A stretch of 64,000 nt of DNA from Agrilutibacter niabensis. GTDB lineage: Bacteria > Pseudomonadota > Gammaproteobacteria > Xanthomonadales > Xanthomonadaceae. Location: NCBI RefSeq assembly GCF_042657165.1, contig NZ_JBHSNJ010000012.1, positions 1,302,001 to 1,366,000 on the forward strand, in the 5' to 3' direction. The position numbers were made by a program, and so were the translations under genes. The notes below the pieces were generated by a model. That model was not told the origin of the DNA, searched no databases, and worked only from the letters and a program-made list of their open reading frames with translations. Position 1 is the stretch's first letter. The number at the start of each line of letters is the position of its first letter. Shown piece by piece: positions 53,751 to 62,465 of the stretch.

Positions 53751-55006
53751 CCCGCGTCGGCTGGAAGCGCCTGCTCGCATGGCTGATGCTGCTCGTCCTG
53801 GCCTGGTTGCTGATCGGGTGGATCTCCCGATGGTGGGCAAATCGCGGCGCGGTGCAACGGGTCGAGGCCACCGCGGCCCAACTCGAACATGGCCGCTACC
53901 TGCTTGACGCCGCCGACTGTGCCGCCTGCCACACCGCAGCCGGCGGTGCGCCGTTTGCCGGTGGCGTGCCATTGCATTCACCGTTCGGCACCATCCACGG
54001 CACCAACATCACGCCGGATCCGGAACACGGCATCGGCCGTTACAGCAGCGACGATTTCTTCCACGCGCTGACGCAAGGCGAAGCGCGCGACGGGCACCAG
54101 CTGTACCCGGCCATGCCGTATGTCTCGTACAAGACGATCACGCGCGAAGACAGCGATGCAATTCGTGCTTACCTGATGCAGCAGCCGGCGGTGAAGCAGG
54201 CCAACCCGAACAACGACCTCCATTTCCCGGCCAACATCCGCACCGGATTGCACGCCTGGAATCTGTTGTTTGCCGGCGCCGATGCGCGATCGGCTTCGCA
54301 GGGCGCGAGCCCCGCATGGCAACGCGGCCGCTACCTGGTCGAAACGCTCGGCCACTGTGGCGAATGCCACAGCCCGCGCGGTGCGTTGGGCCAGATCAAC
54401 CGCGACCGCCCGCTCGCCGGCAACAGCGAGCTGGGCCGCTTCGCTGCACCCGACATCAGCCCGCAGGGTTTGGCGGCGCGTGGCTGGGATGCAGCGACAT
54501 TGCAACGTTACCTCGCTACCGGCGTGAGCTCCCGCGCGGTGGCTTCCGATGAAATGTTGCAGGTGGTGAACCTTTCGACCAGCCGCCTCAACGCGGCCGA
54601 CCTGGGCGCGATGACCACCTACCTGCTCGGCGACAAGCCCCTGGCGCCCAAGGCCACCGCGGCGCTAGCCGCGACCGCGGACGCGCCCGCCCAGCGCAAC
54701 TACTTCAACCTCTGCGCCGGCTGCCACGGACGCGACGGTGAAGGCGTACCAAACGTCGCAGTGAGCCTGCGCGGCAACAGCAGCCTGGGGGATGTCGACC
54801 CGCACAACCTCATCGTCGTCATTCTCGATGGGTTGCCCGAACACGACTTCCCCGGCCTGGCAAGAATGCAGGACATGCCCGGCTTTGCCGCGGACCTGGA
54901 CGACAGGCAGGTTGCCGAACTGGCGACATGGCTGCGCCAGCGTCATGGAGGACAGACGGCCGCGATCGAGGCCGCGGCGGTGCGCGATCTCCGCGGGAAG
55001 CACTGA
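53747..55006 (+). CDS. Triple-haem c-type cytochrome, membrane-anchored
   Basis: A 419-residue cytochrome. A single N-terminal TM (LLAWLMLLVLAWLLIGWI) anchors it. Three CxxCH sites follow: CAACH, CGECH and CAGCH. This is the layout of the AdhB-type cytochrome subunits of periplasmic dehydrogenases. It should take electrons from the 2Fe-2S subunit and pass them to the quinone pool or an oxidase. The ATG at 53747 overlaps the preceding stop by 4 bp, so the three genes form one translationally coupled operon. Confidence 0.93.
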   Translation: MTRVGWKRLLAWLMLLVLAWLLIGWISRWWANRGAVQRVEATAAQLEHGRYLLDAADCAACHTAAGGAPFAGGVPLHSPFGTIHGTNITPDPEHGIGRYSSDDFFHALTQGEARDGHQLYPAMPYVSYKTITREDSDAIRAYLMQQPAVKQANPNNDLHFPANIRTGLHAWNLLFAGADARSASQGASPAWQRGRYLVETLGHCGECHSPRGALGQINRDRPLAGNSELGRFAAPDISPQGLAARGWDAATLQRYLATGVSSRAVASDEMLQVVNLSTSRLNAADLGAMTTYLLGDKPLAPKATAALAATADAPAQRNYFNLCAGCHGRDGEGVPNVAVSLRGNSSLGDVDPHNLIVVILDGLPEHDFPGLARMQDMPGFAADLDDRQVAELATWLRQRHGGQTAAIEAAAVRDLRGKH

Positions 55007-55014
55007 CGTCGACG

Positions 55015-55058
55015 CCTGGGTCCCGACCCAGGGCATCCCGGTCATTGCTCCGGGATGC
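55015..55058. terminator. Two adjacent hairpins after the cytochrome gene
   Basis: CCTGGGT/ACCCAGG (55015-55032) and GCATCCCGG/CCGGGATGC (55033-55058) follow each other without a gap. Neither has a T run. They end the molybdenum-hydroxylase operon 8 bp after its last stop. The rest of 55059-55239 shows nothing recognisable. Confidence 0.5.
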
Positions 55059-55239
55059 CACGACCATTCATCGGCCACGCGCACTACGTCATTTTTCTGA
55101 ATCTGGTTCTCGCGGGGGCGCGTGGCGGCACCGGGTCTGCACACCCCTCTGTGGGGAATAGTGCGAACTGGCGTGCGTTCCCACCATGCCGGCAGTCCAT
55201 CCAGTGCGGAGCGGGGAATCGCGCTGACCGGATCGCGAT

Positions 55240-58200
55240 ATGCCCCGTGTCCACGTCGTACTGTCGAGTCCCTCAAGACCTCGCTACACGCGGCGCATTG
55301 CCGCGGTGCTGGCAGTCTGGTTGTGCGTGGCCGCGTGGCAGCCGGCGTGCGCCGATACGTTCTATGTGCGCGTAGACGGCGGCGACGCCAGTCAATGCAC
55401 GGGCCGCAACGATGCGCCCTACCCTGGCAGCGGCACCGGCCAGGCATGTGCCTGGAACCATCCCTTCCATGCGCTCGCACCCGATGGCACGCGGCGCATC
55501 GCCGGTGGCGACACCCTGCGGATCGGCAGCGGCAGCTACATGATCGGCCAGGGCGCGCCGGGCGCCGGCAATTGCCTTCCCGCCAACTGCTGGCCGGCGA
55601 ACATCCCGAGCGGCAATGGCAGCGCGACGACGCGGATCCTCGGTGATCCGGCGAACCCACCCAAGTTGTGGGGCACGCTGGGCGTGGCGCGCATCCTCAG
55701 TCTCGACGGGAGTTCGAACGTCGAGATCGGCCACCTGGAAATCACCGACCAGGACGACTGCGTCTACAGCCACAGCAACGCGGCGGTGAAATGCCCGGCC
55801 GTCGGCATCGGCGCATGGGGCAAGTACGGCGTGTATGCACGCGCTTCCAGCAACGTCTGGCTTCACGACCTGAACATCCACGGCCTCGGACACAGCGGCC
55901 TCTGGGCGGGCGGGCTCACGGACTGGACGCTCGAGCGTGTCCGCCTCCACCGCAACGGACGCGCCGGCTGGGACGCCAACACCGGAACGGGCAGTTCGAA
56001 TTCGGGCGTGATCATCCTGCGCGGCATGGAGATCGCGTGGAACGGCTGTGGCGAGCGCTGGCAGACCGGCGAGGCATGGGCCTGCTGGGGCCAGCAGGCC
56101 GGCGGCTACGGCGATGGTTTCGGCACGGTGGCCACCGGCGGCCAATGGCTCATCGAGGACACGTTCGTCCACCACAACACCCAGGACGGTCTGGACCTGC
56201 GCTTCCTGGACGGCGCCGATGGCACCCACGCCACGCTGCGCCGCATCCATGCCATGGGCAACGCCGGCAACCAGATCAAGGTGAAAGGCAACTCGCTGGT
56301 CGAGAACTCGGTGCTGATCGGCAACTGCGGTTACTTCAACGGGAAGTTCTACATGCAGGCAGCCGACAACTGCCGCGCCGACGGCACGACGCTGCTCCTG
56401 GTGTTCACCGCCAATGACAATGTGGTCGTGCGCCACAACTCGATCACCGGCGAAGGCTGGAGCCTGATCGGCGCCACCGAGGGCGACAGCAGCGGCCGCG
56501 CACTGGTCCAGAACAACGTGCTGGTCGGCTTTCCCTGGTTCCTCGGCCCCACGTCGCTGAGTCGCGTCCAGGCCGGCAACTCCCCCGCCATCGTCACCCA
56601 CGCGGGCAACCTGGTCTGGAACGTGTTCGCCAATGCGTGCCCGGGGGACAGCGTGTGCGGGCAGGATCCCGCATTGAAGGACATGGCATTGGCCACGTTC
56701 GATGCCGAGCCGTTGCCCACCTCGCCGGTGGCCGACCGGGTCGCACCACTGGCCGAGGTCACCACCGACTTCCTGCTCCATCCGCGGCCCCTCGGCGCGG
56801 CCAGCGACATCGGCGCCTACGAACTGCCTGCCGGCAGCACGTGCGTGCGTGCTGCTCCCGAAATGATGTTGGCAGGACCAGCGGCGGCCGTTCCCGCCGG
56901 CACCCGCGTCGACTACGCGCTCACCCTCACCAACCGCGACAGTGCCGCCTGCGCAGCCACCGGCTTCAGTCTTGCCGATACGGCGCCCGCGGGCTGGAGC
57001 AGCACGCTCGGCACTACGACACTGACGCTCGAACCCGGCGCCGCGGGCAGCACCACGTTGAGCGTCACTTCGGCCGTCGATGCAATCGGCGGTGACTACT
57101 CCGTCAGTGCGGGCGCCGGCAGCAGTGCCGGCGGCGTGCATGCCGCCAGCGCCACCACGATCTACACGGTGCAGGCGTCTGCCCCCGTATGCACCCCGGC
57201 TGCGCCGACCCTGAGCCTCGGCGGTCCCACCGCGGCCGTGCCGGCCGGAACCGCAATCGAGTACACGGTCGGTCTGCTCAACAACGACAGCAGCGCCTGC
57301 ACGACGACGAGCTTCAGCCTCGCCGAATCCGTGCCCGTCGGATGGACCGGCACGCTGGCCGTTTCCAGCCTGGCACTCGCACCGGGCGCCAGCGGCAGCA
57401 CCACGCTTACGGTTGCCTCGGCGCCCGACGCCGAGCCTGGCGCCCATGGCATCGGCGCTGGCGCCAGCAGTGAAGCAGGGAGTGTGCACACCGTGAGCAC
57501 CGGCGCGACTTATACCGTCGCCGCGCCGCCACCGCCATGCACGCGCGCCGCGCCGACCCTGGATCTCAGCGGCCCGACCGCCGCGGTGCCGGCGGGCACC
57601 ACCGTCGACTACACCTTCAGCGTGATCAACAACGACAGCGGCACGTGCACCAGCACGAGTTTCAGCCTCGCCGGATCCGTGCCCCCCGGATGGACCGGCG
57701 CACTGACCTCTTCCAGCCTGACACTCGCGCCCGGCGCCAGCGGCAGCACCACGCTCGCCGTCACTTCGGCCAGCGACGCGACCACGGGCGGCTACACGAT
57801 CGGCGCCGGCGTGAGCAGCAGCGCGGGTGGCGTGCACACGAGCAGCGCCAGTGCGACCTACACCGTCGATGTGTCACCCCTGCCGTGCACGCGCGCCGCG
57901 CCGACACTGGGCCTCAGCGGACCGACCGCCGCGGTACCGGCAGGTACCGCCGTCGACTACACCGTCAGCGTCAGCAACAACGACAGCAGCACGTGCGCCA
58001 GCTCGAGCTTCAGCCTCGCCCGATCCGTGCCCGCCGGATGGACCGGCACGCTGGCCTCTTCCAGCCTGACGCTCGCGCCCGGCAGCAGCGGCAGCACCAC
58101 GCTCGCAGTCACGTCGGCCAGCGACGCCACTGCGGGCGGCTACACGATCGGCGCCGGCGTGGGCAGCAGCGCGGGCGCGGTGCACACGAGCAACGCCAGT

Positions 58201-60270
58201 GCGACCTATACCGTCGACGTGCCACCGCCGGTGTGCACGCGCGCCGCGCCGACGTTGAACGTGAGCGGACCAGCGGCCGCGGTACCGGCGGATACCGCCA
58301 TCGACTACACCGTCAGCATCAGCAACAACGACAGCGCCACGTGCGCCAGCACGAGCTTCAGCCTCACCCGATCCGTGCCAGCCGGATGGACCGGAACGCT
58401 CGCGAGTTCCAGCCTGACGCTCGCTCCCGGCGCCAACGGCAACACCACGCTGACGGTTACCTCGGCCAGCGACGCCGTGGCGGGCGGCTACACGGTCGGC
58501 GCCGGCGTGGGCAGCAGCGCGGGCGCTGTGCACACGGCCAACGCCAGTGCGACGTACATCGTCGACGTACCACCACCGGTGTGCACGCGCGCCGCGCCGA
58601 CGTTGAACGTGAGCGGACCAACGGCCGCGGTGCCGGCGGGTACCGCCGTCGACTACACCGTCAGCGTCAGCAACAACGACACCGCCGCGTGCGCCAGCAC
58701 GAGCTTCAGCCTCACCCGATCCGTGCCCGCCGGATGGACCGGCACGCTCGCAGCTTCCAGCCTGACGCTCGCTCCCGGCGCCAACGGCAACACCACGCTG
58801 ACGGTTGCCTCGGCCAGCGACGCCGTGGCGGGCGGCTACACGGTCGGCGCCGGCGTGGGCAGCAGTGCGGGTGCAGTGCACACGGCCAACGCCAGTGCGA
58901 CGTACACCGTCGACGTACCGCCGCCGATGTGCACGCGCGCCGCGCCGACGTTGAACGTGAGCGGACCAACGGCCGCGGTGCCGGCGGGTACCGCCGTCGA
59001 TTACACCGTCAGCGTCAGCAACAACGACACCGCCACGTGTACCAGCACAAGCTTCAGCCTTACCCGATCCGTGCCCGCCGGATGGACCGGCACGCTCGCG
59101 AGTTCCAGCCTGACGCTCGCTCCCGGCGCCAACGGGAGCACCACGCTCGCCGTCACTTCGGCCAGCGACGCCACTGCGGGCGGCTACACGATCGCCGCCG
59201 GCGTGAGCAGCAGTGCGGGGGCGGTGCACACGGCCAGCGCCAGCGCCTCCTACACGGTCGCCGTGCCACCGCCGGTGTGCACGCGCGCGGCGCCGATCGT
59301 CAGCCTGAGTGGACCCACTACGGCCGTCGCTGCCGGCACTGCGGTCGCCTACACCCTCAGCGTCAGCAACCAGGACAGCAACGCGTGCGCGACGACGAGC
59401 TTCGACCTCGCGTCTTCGGTTCCCGCTGGCTGGAGCGGCACGCTCGCCGCAAGCAGCCTCAGCCTGGCCCCCGGCGCCAACGGCAACACCACGCTCACGG
59501 TCACCTCCGCCGGTACCGCCGCGTCCGGCGCCTATACGGTCGGCGCCACCGTCGGCAGCAGCGCCGACAGCGTGCACGCCGGCAGCGCCACCGCTACCTA
59601 CACCGTCGCGCCGCCGCCACCGGTGTGCACGCGCGCTGCGCCAACCCTCGGCCTGAGCGGCCCCACCACCGCGGTCGCCGCCGGCACGGCCGTCGATTAC
59701 ACGGTAAGCCTGGTCAACCGCGACAGCGCGGCCTGCGCGTCTACGAGCTTCAACCTCGCGTCTTCGGTCCCATCCGGCTGGACCGGCACGCTCACCGCCA
59801 CCAGCCTCAGCCTGGCCGCGGGCGGCAGCGGCAGCACCACGCTGCGTGTCACTTCCGCGTCCAACGCTGCCGCCGGCAGCTACTCCGTCAGTGTCGGCAC
59901 CAGCAGCAGCGTGGGCGCGGTGCACACCAGCAACGCAACGGGGAGCTATACCGTCGCGCCACCGGCCATCAACCTGACCACCACGCTGACGACCGACCGC
60001 GCCACCTATGCGCGCCGCGCCACCGTGCAGATCGCCGCCCTGCTGCGCGACAACGGCGCGCCCCTGGCGAGCATCCCCGTCACCTTCACCCTCGCCCGCC
60101 CCGGCGGCGGCACCAACACGCTCACTGCCACCAGCGGCAGCGACGGTTACGCCCGCACCACGTACAAGGTGCCCAACACCAAGGCCGCGCTTGGGCAGTA
60201 CACCGTGACGGCGCGCTGGAGTTTCGGAGGCGTGAATGCATCGGCCGTAACCACCTTTACGGTGCTCTGA
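55240..60270 (+). CDS. Giant secreted beta-helix protein with nine NEW3-like repeats
   Basis: A 1676-residue predicted exported protein. The signal is about residues 18-39 (RRIAAVLAVWLCVAAWQPACA). A right-handed parallel beta-helix (pectate-lyase-like) covers about 40-530, with many ordered Asn and Gly turns and LRIGSGSYMIGQ. Nine repeats of 116 residues follow, each starting C(T/V)(R/P)AAP and containing GTxxxY...N.D...C, a SVPAGW turn, LAPGA.GSTTL.VTSA and a final TYTV. They resemble the NEW3 (alpha-galactosidase-associated) fold. A last Ig-like (Big-1) domain, INLTTTLTTDRATYARRATV, ends the protein. Polysaccharide binding or degradation at the surface is inferred. The start at 55240 is an ATG with no strong ribosome site. 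Confidence 0.85.
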   Translation: MPRVHVVLSSPSRPRYTRRIAAVLAVWLCVAAWQPACADTFYVRVDGGDASQCTGRNDAPYPGSGTGQACAWNHPFHALAPDGTRRIAGGDTLRIGSGSYMIGQGAPGAGNCLPANCWPANIPSGNGSATTRILGDPANPPKLWGTLGVARILSLDGSSNVEIGHLEITDQDDCVYSHSNAAVKCPAVGIGAWGKYGVYARASSNVWLHDLNIHGLGHSGLWAGGLTDWTLERVRLHRNGRAGWDANTGTGSSNSGVIILRGMEIAWNGCGERWQTGEAWACWGQQAGGYGDGFGTVATGGQWLIEDTFVHHNTQDGLDLRFLDGADGTHATLRRIHAMGNAGNQIKVKGNSLVENSVLIGNCGYFNGKFYMQAADNCRADGTTLLLVFTANDNVVVRHNSITGEGWSLIGATEGDSSGRALVQNNVLVGFPWFLGPTSLSRVQAGNSPAIVTHAGNLVWNVFANACPGDSVCGQDPALKDMALATFDAEPLPTSPVADRVAPLAEVTTDFLLHPRPLGAASDIGAYELPAGSTCVRAAPEMMLAGPAAAVPAGTRVDYALTLTNRDSAACAATGFSLADTAPAGWSSTLGTTTLTLEPGAAGSTTLSVTSAVDAIGGDYSVSAGAGSSAGGVHAASATTIYTVQASAPVCTPAAPTLSLGGPTAAVPAGTAIEYTVGLLNNDSSACTTTSFSLAESVPVGWTGTLAVSSLALAPGASGSTTLTVASAPDAEPGAHGIGAGASSEAGSVHTVSTGATYTVAAPPPPCTRAAPTLDLSGPTAAVPAGTTVDYTFSVINNDSGTCTSTSFSLAGSVPPGWTGALTSSSLTLAPGASGSTTLAVTSASDATTGGYTIGAGVSSSAGGVHTSSASATYTVDVSPLPCTRAAPTLGLSGPTAAVPAGTAVDYTVSVSNNDSSTCASSSFSLARSVPAGWTGTLASSSLTLAPGSSGSTTLAVTSASDATAGGYTIGAGVGSSAGAVHTSNASATYTVDVPPPVCTRAAPTLNVSGPAAAVPADTAIDYTVSISNNDSATCASTSFSLTRSVPAGWTGTLASSSLTLAPGANGNTTLTVTSASDAVAGGYTVGAGVGSSAGAVHTANASATYIVDVPPPVCTRAAPTLNVSGPTAAVPAGTAVDYTVSVSNNDTAACASTSFSLTRSVPAGWTGTLAASSLTLAPGANGNTTLTVASASDAVAGGYTVGAGVGSSAGAVHTANASATYTVDVPPPMCTRAAPTLNVSGPTAAVPAGTAVDYTVSVSNNDTATCTSTSFSLTRSVPAGWTGTLASSSLTLAPGANGSTTLAVTSASDATAGGYTIAAGVSSSAGAVHTASASASYTVAVPPPVCTRAAPIVSLSGPTTAVAAGTAVAYTLSVSNQDSNACATTSFDLASSVPAGWSGTLAASSLSLAPGANGNTTLTVTSAGTAASGAYTVGATVGSSADSVHAGSATATYTVAPPPPVCTRAAPTLGLSGPTTAVAAGTAVDYTVSLVNRDSAACASTSFNLASSVPSGWTGTLTATSLSLAAGGSGSTTLRVTSASNAAAGSYSVSVGTSSSVGAVHTSNATGSYTVAPPAINLTTTLTTDRATYARRATVQIAALLRDNGAPLASIPVTFTLARPGGGTNTLTATSGSDGYARTTYKVPNTKAALGQYTVTARWSFGGVNASAVTTFTVL
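56842..59973 (+). repeat. Nine direct repeats of exactly 348 bp
   Basis: The first Cys codon of each unit lies at 56842, 57190, 57538, 57886, 58234, 58582, 58930, 59278 and 59626, exactly 348 bp apart. Nine units make 3132 bp with no insertion or deletion. Units 5 to 7 (58234-59277) are almost identical, including synonymous sites, while the first two and last two are more diverged. Confidence 0.95.
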
Positions 60271-60381
60271 GGCTCAGTGTTGGCCCACCGATCCGCGCTA
60301 CACCCTGCGCAACCGCATTGACCCGGCGTTCGCATGCATCGGGTGACGATGGCTCTCACCAAGGTGACTGGAGCCATTCCC

Positions 60382-60621
60382 ATGTCGACAGCATCATTGA
60401 GAGCCGACTCGCCGATGAGCGGGCACGTCAAGCACTTCACCATCTATCGCGAGCGCGGCGAGTGGCACTGGACGCTGAGCGCGGCCAATTCGCGCAAGGT
60501 CGCGCGCAGCGCGCACGGCTACCACGAGAAGCACGACTGCATCCGCAGCGCGCGCGCACTCAGCATGGCCGCCTACGACGCCTCCATCTTCAACGCCGAA
60601 GAGGACGCCTACGAGCTTTGA
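60382..60621 (+). CDS. DUF1508 (YegP-like) protein
   Basis: A 79-residue protein. The stretch KHFTIYRERGEWHWTLSAANSRKVARSAHGYHEKHDCIRSA matches one YegP/DUF1508 repeat, a small beta-alpha fold found alone or in pairs; only one copy is present here. The ATG at 60382 has GGAG nine bases upstream; in-frame ATGs to 60334 are possible. Function unknown. Confidence 0.9.
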   Translation: MSTASLRADSPMSGHVKHFTIYRERGEWHWTLSAANSRKVARSAHGYHEKHDCIRSARALSMAAYDASIFNAEEDAYEL

Positions 60622-60864
60622 GTGATCGGCCTCCGGCGTGCGAGTCTGGTGCCCTGGCGGGTAACAGGACTTGTCTCCCGGGATCGAAGCGCGCCTGTAT
60701 TCCGCTTCAAATCAACGCGACACGCTCGCCAGGACCGCGACGATTCCAGCAAGAGCCGCTATCGTTCTGTCCCGCGCCGGCACCCTGCTCATCGTTCCGC
60801 GCTGATCCGGCGCGTGTGCTTCGAACTCCGCGCATCTGCCCGCCTTCCAAGGAGTCCCCTCCGC

Positions 60865-61707
60865 GTGACGCACTATCCAGGCCCCCTGCTCACCCGCCCC
60901 GTCGCCGAGAAGCTGCAGGACGCGCGCGAAGCCGGCGCGGACACATGGACGGGCTCGCTGGACCTGGGCCGCTCGAGCGGCGAAGCGCAGCTGGAAGCGG
61001 ACGCCTGGCAGTGGCGTGAGCAACGCTACCCGTATCCGCCCGCGCTGAAGGACCGGACGATCTATTACTGGGATGGCGATGCCTTCGCACCTGTGTCGCG
61101 CTACTCCGGTGCGTTGATCAAGCTGGTGCCGACCGAATGGGGGGCGCCCACTTTCGAGATCGACGGCATCAAGATGCTCCCCACGTCGAAGACCTCGCCC
61201 ATCGACGATGCGCACCGCAAGGTGGCGCTGGTGGAGCCGCGCGGGAAGGTGGTGCTCGATACCTGCGGCGGCCTGGGCTACTTCGCAGCGTGCTGCCTCG
61301 AGGCGGGCGCGGCCCGCATCCATTCGTTCGAGAAGAACCCCGACGTGCTGTGGCTGCGCACGCTCAACCCCTGGTCGCCCGATCCCGATGCGGCCGCGAG
61401 CGGCGGCCGCCTGCAGCTCACCCATGCCGATGTGTCACAGGCGATCGCGCTCATCGCCGACGCGTCGGTGGATGCCCTGCTCCACGACCCGCCGCGATTC
61501 GGCATCGCCGGCGAGTTGTACTCACAGGCGTTCTACGACCAGTTGGCGCGCGTGCTGCGCCGGGGCGGACGGCTGTTCCACTACACCGGCAGCCCCAACA
61601 AACTCACCAGCGGTCGCGATGTGCCGCGCGAGGTGGCGAAGCGGCTCGAGAAGGCCGGATTCAAGGCGCAACTGGCGCTGGATGGCGTGCTGGCGTCGAA
61701 GCGCTGA
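60865..61707 (+). CDS. SAM-dependent methyltransferase
   Basis: A 280-residue class I methyltransferase-like protein. The nucleotide-binding motif is VVLDTCGGLGYFAACCLEAGA, the acidic loop is IHSFEKNPDVL, and ALLHDPPRFGIAGELYSQAFYDQLARVLRRGG resembles motif IV and beyond of spermidine-synthase-like enzymes. The GTG at 60865 has AAGGAG ten bases upstream; upstream codons lack similarity. Substrate unknown. Confidence 0.85.
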   Translation: MTHYPGPLLTRPVAEKLQDAREAGADTWTGSLDLGRSSGEAQLEADAWQWREQRYPYPPALKDRTIYYWDGDAFAPVSRYSGALIKLVPTEWGAPTFEIDGIKMLPTSKTSPIDDAHRKVALVEPRGKVVLDTCGGLGYFAACCLEAGAARIHSFEKNPDVLWLRTLNPWSPDPDAAASGGRLQLTHADVSQAIALIADASVDALLHDPPRFGIAGELYSQAFYDQLARVLRRGGRLFHYTGSPNKLTSGRDVPREVAKRLEKAGFKAQLALDGVLASKR

Positions 61708-61838
61708 GAGCACTCGCGCGATGCTTGCCGTGACCTTCGACCTTCCATGCGGGTACTCGAGCCGCGAATGACGCGGCGCGCGGTTGGCCGGAAGGCCGGC
61801 AGCCCCTCACGCGCCGTTGGTTTCAGGGGCGCGATGGC

Positions 61839-62240
61839 TCACGCCGACGTGTTCAACGCCACGGCGGCGCGGATGAGCGCCTGCAACGCCTCTTCATCGA
61901 CCTTGTCACCCTCGTGGAAATCGATGGCACGCCTGGTGTTGCCTTCGAGGCTGGAGTTGAAGAGGCCTGATGGGTCATCCAGCGAGGCGCCCTTGGCGAA
62001 GGTCAACTTCACGGTGTTCTTGTACGACTCACCGGTGCAGATGATCCCGGCATGCGACCACACCGGAACCCGCCACTTCCACTCCTCGACCACTTCGGGG
62101 TCGGCCTGCCTGATGAGCAACCGGGCCTTGGCGAGCATCTCGCCCCGCCAATCATCCAGCTCCTTGATTCGCGCATCGATCAGCTGCGAGGCAGGCCCTC
62201 CGCTTTCTCCTTCCGTCGGGCCGCTCTTCGTCTTCTTCAT
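61839..62240 (-). CDS. DUF1801 protein
   Basis: A 133-residue protein of the DUF1801 (YdhG-like) family. It has DARIKELDDWRGEMLAKARLLI, WKWRVPVWSHAGIICTGESYKNTVKLTFAKGASLDDP and NTRRAIDFHEGDKVDEEALQALI. The ATG at 62240 has AAAGGGA nine bases upstream; an in-frame ATG at 62261 would add seven residues. These are small cytoplasmic proteins of unknown function. Confidence 0.9.
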   Translation of the reverse strand: MKKTKSGPTEGESGGPASQLIDARIKELDDWRGEMLAKARLLIRQADPEVVEEWKWRVPVWSHAGIICTGESYKNTVKLTFAKGASLDDPSGLFNSSLEGNTRRAIDFHEGDKVDEEALQALIRAAVALNTSA

Positions 62241-62465
62241 GGTTGTCGTCCCTTTCTTCATGGTGGTTGCTTCGGGCTGATGGCTGGAGTGCCCCGGCAG
62301 ATCGCCGCCGGCAAGTAATGGGCAGAACATCGCCCATCGTGCGGAACGTCGGGCATTGGACGCAAATCTGGCCCGACCCTCGCTCCAGGCTTCGCTCTCC
62401 GGGCGCATACTTGCGCGCGTCAGCAGTTCTGAGGCCCTAAGGCGCATGCCAGCAAGGGAGCCCTC

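Noticed and set aside
56842..59973. CRISPR array
   Set aside because: The repeats are 348 bp, in frame and protein-coding, with no spacers.
57537..61019. A 1160-codon open frame in another frame of the beta-helix gene
   Set aside because: Its protein is a repetitive Arg/His/Gln shadow of the in-frame NEW3-like repeats and has no domain.
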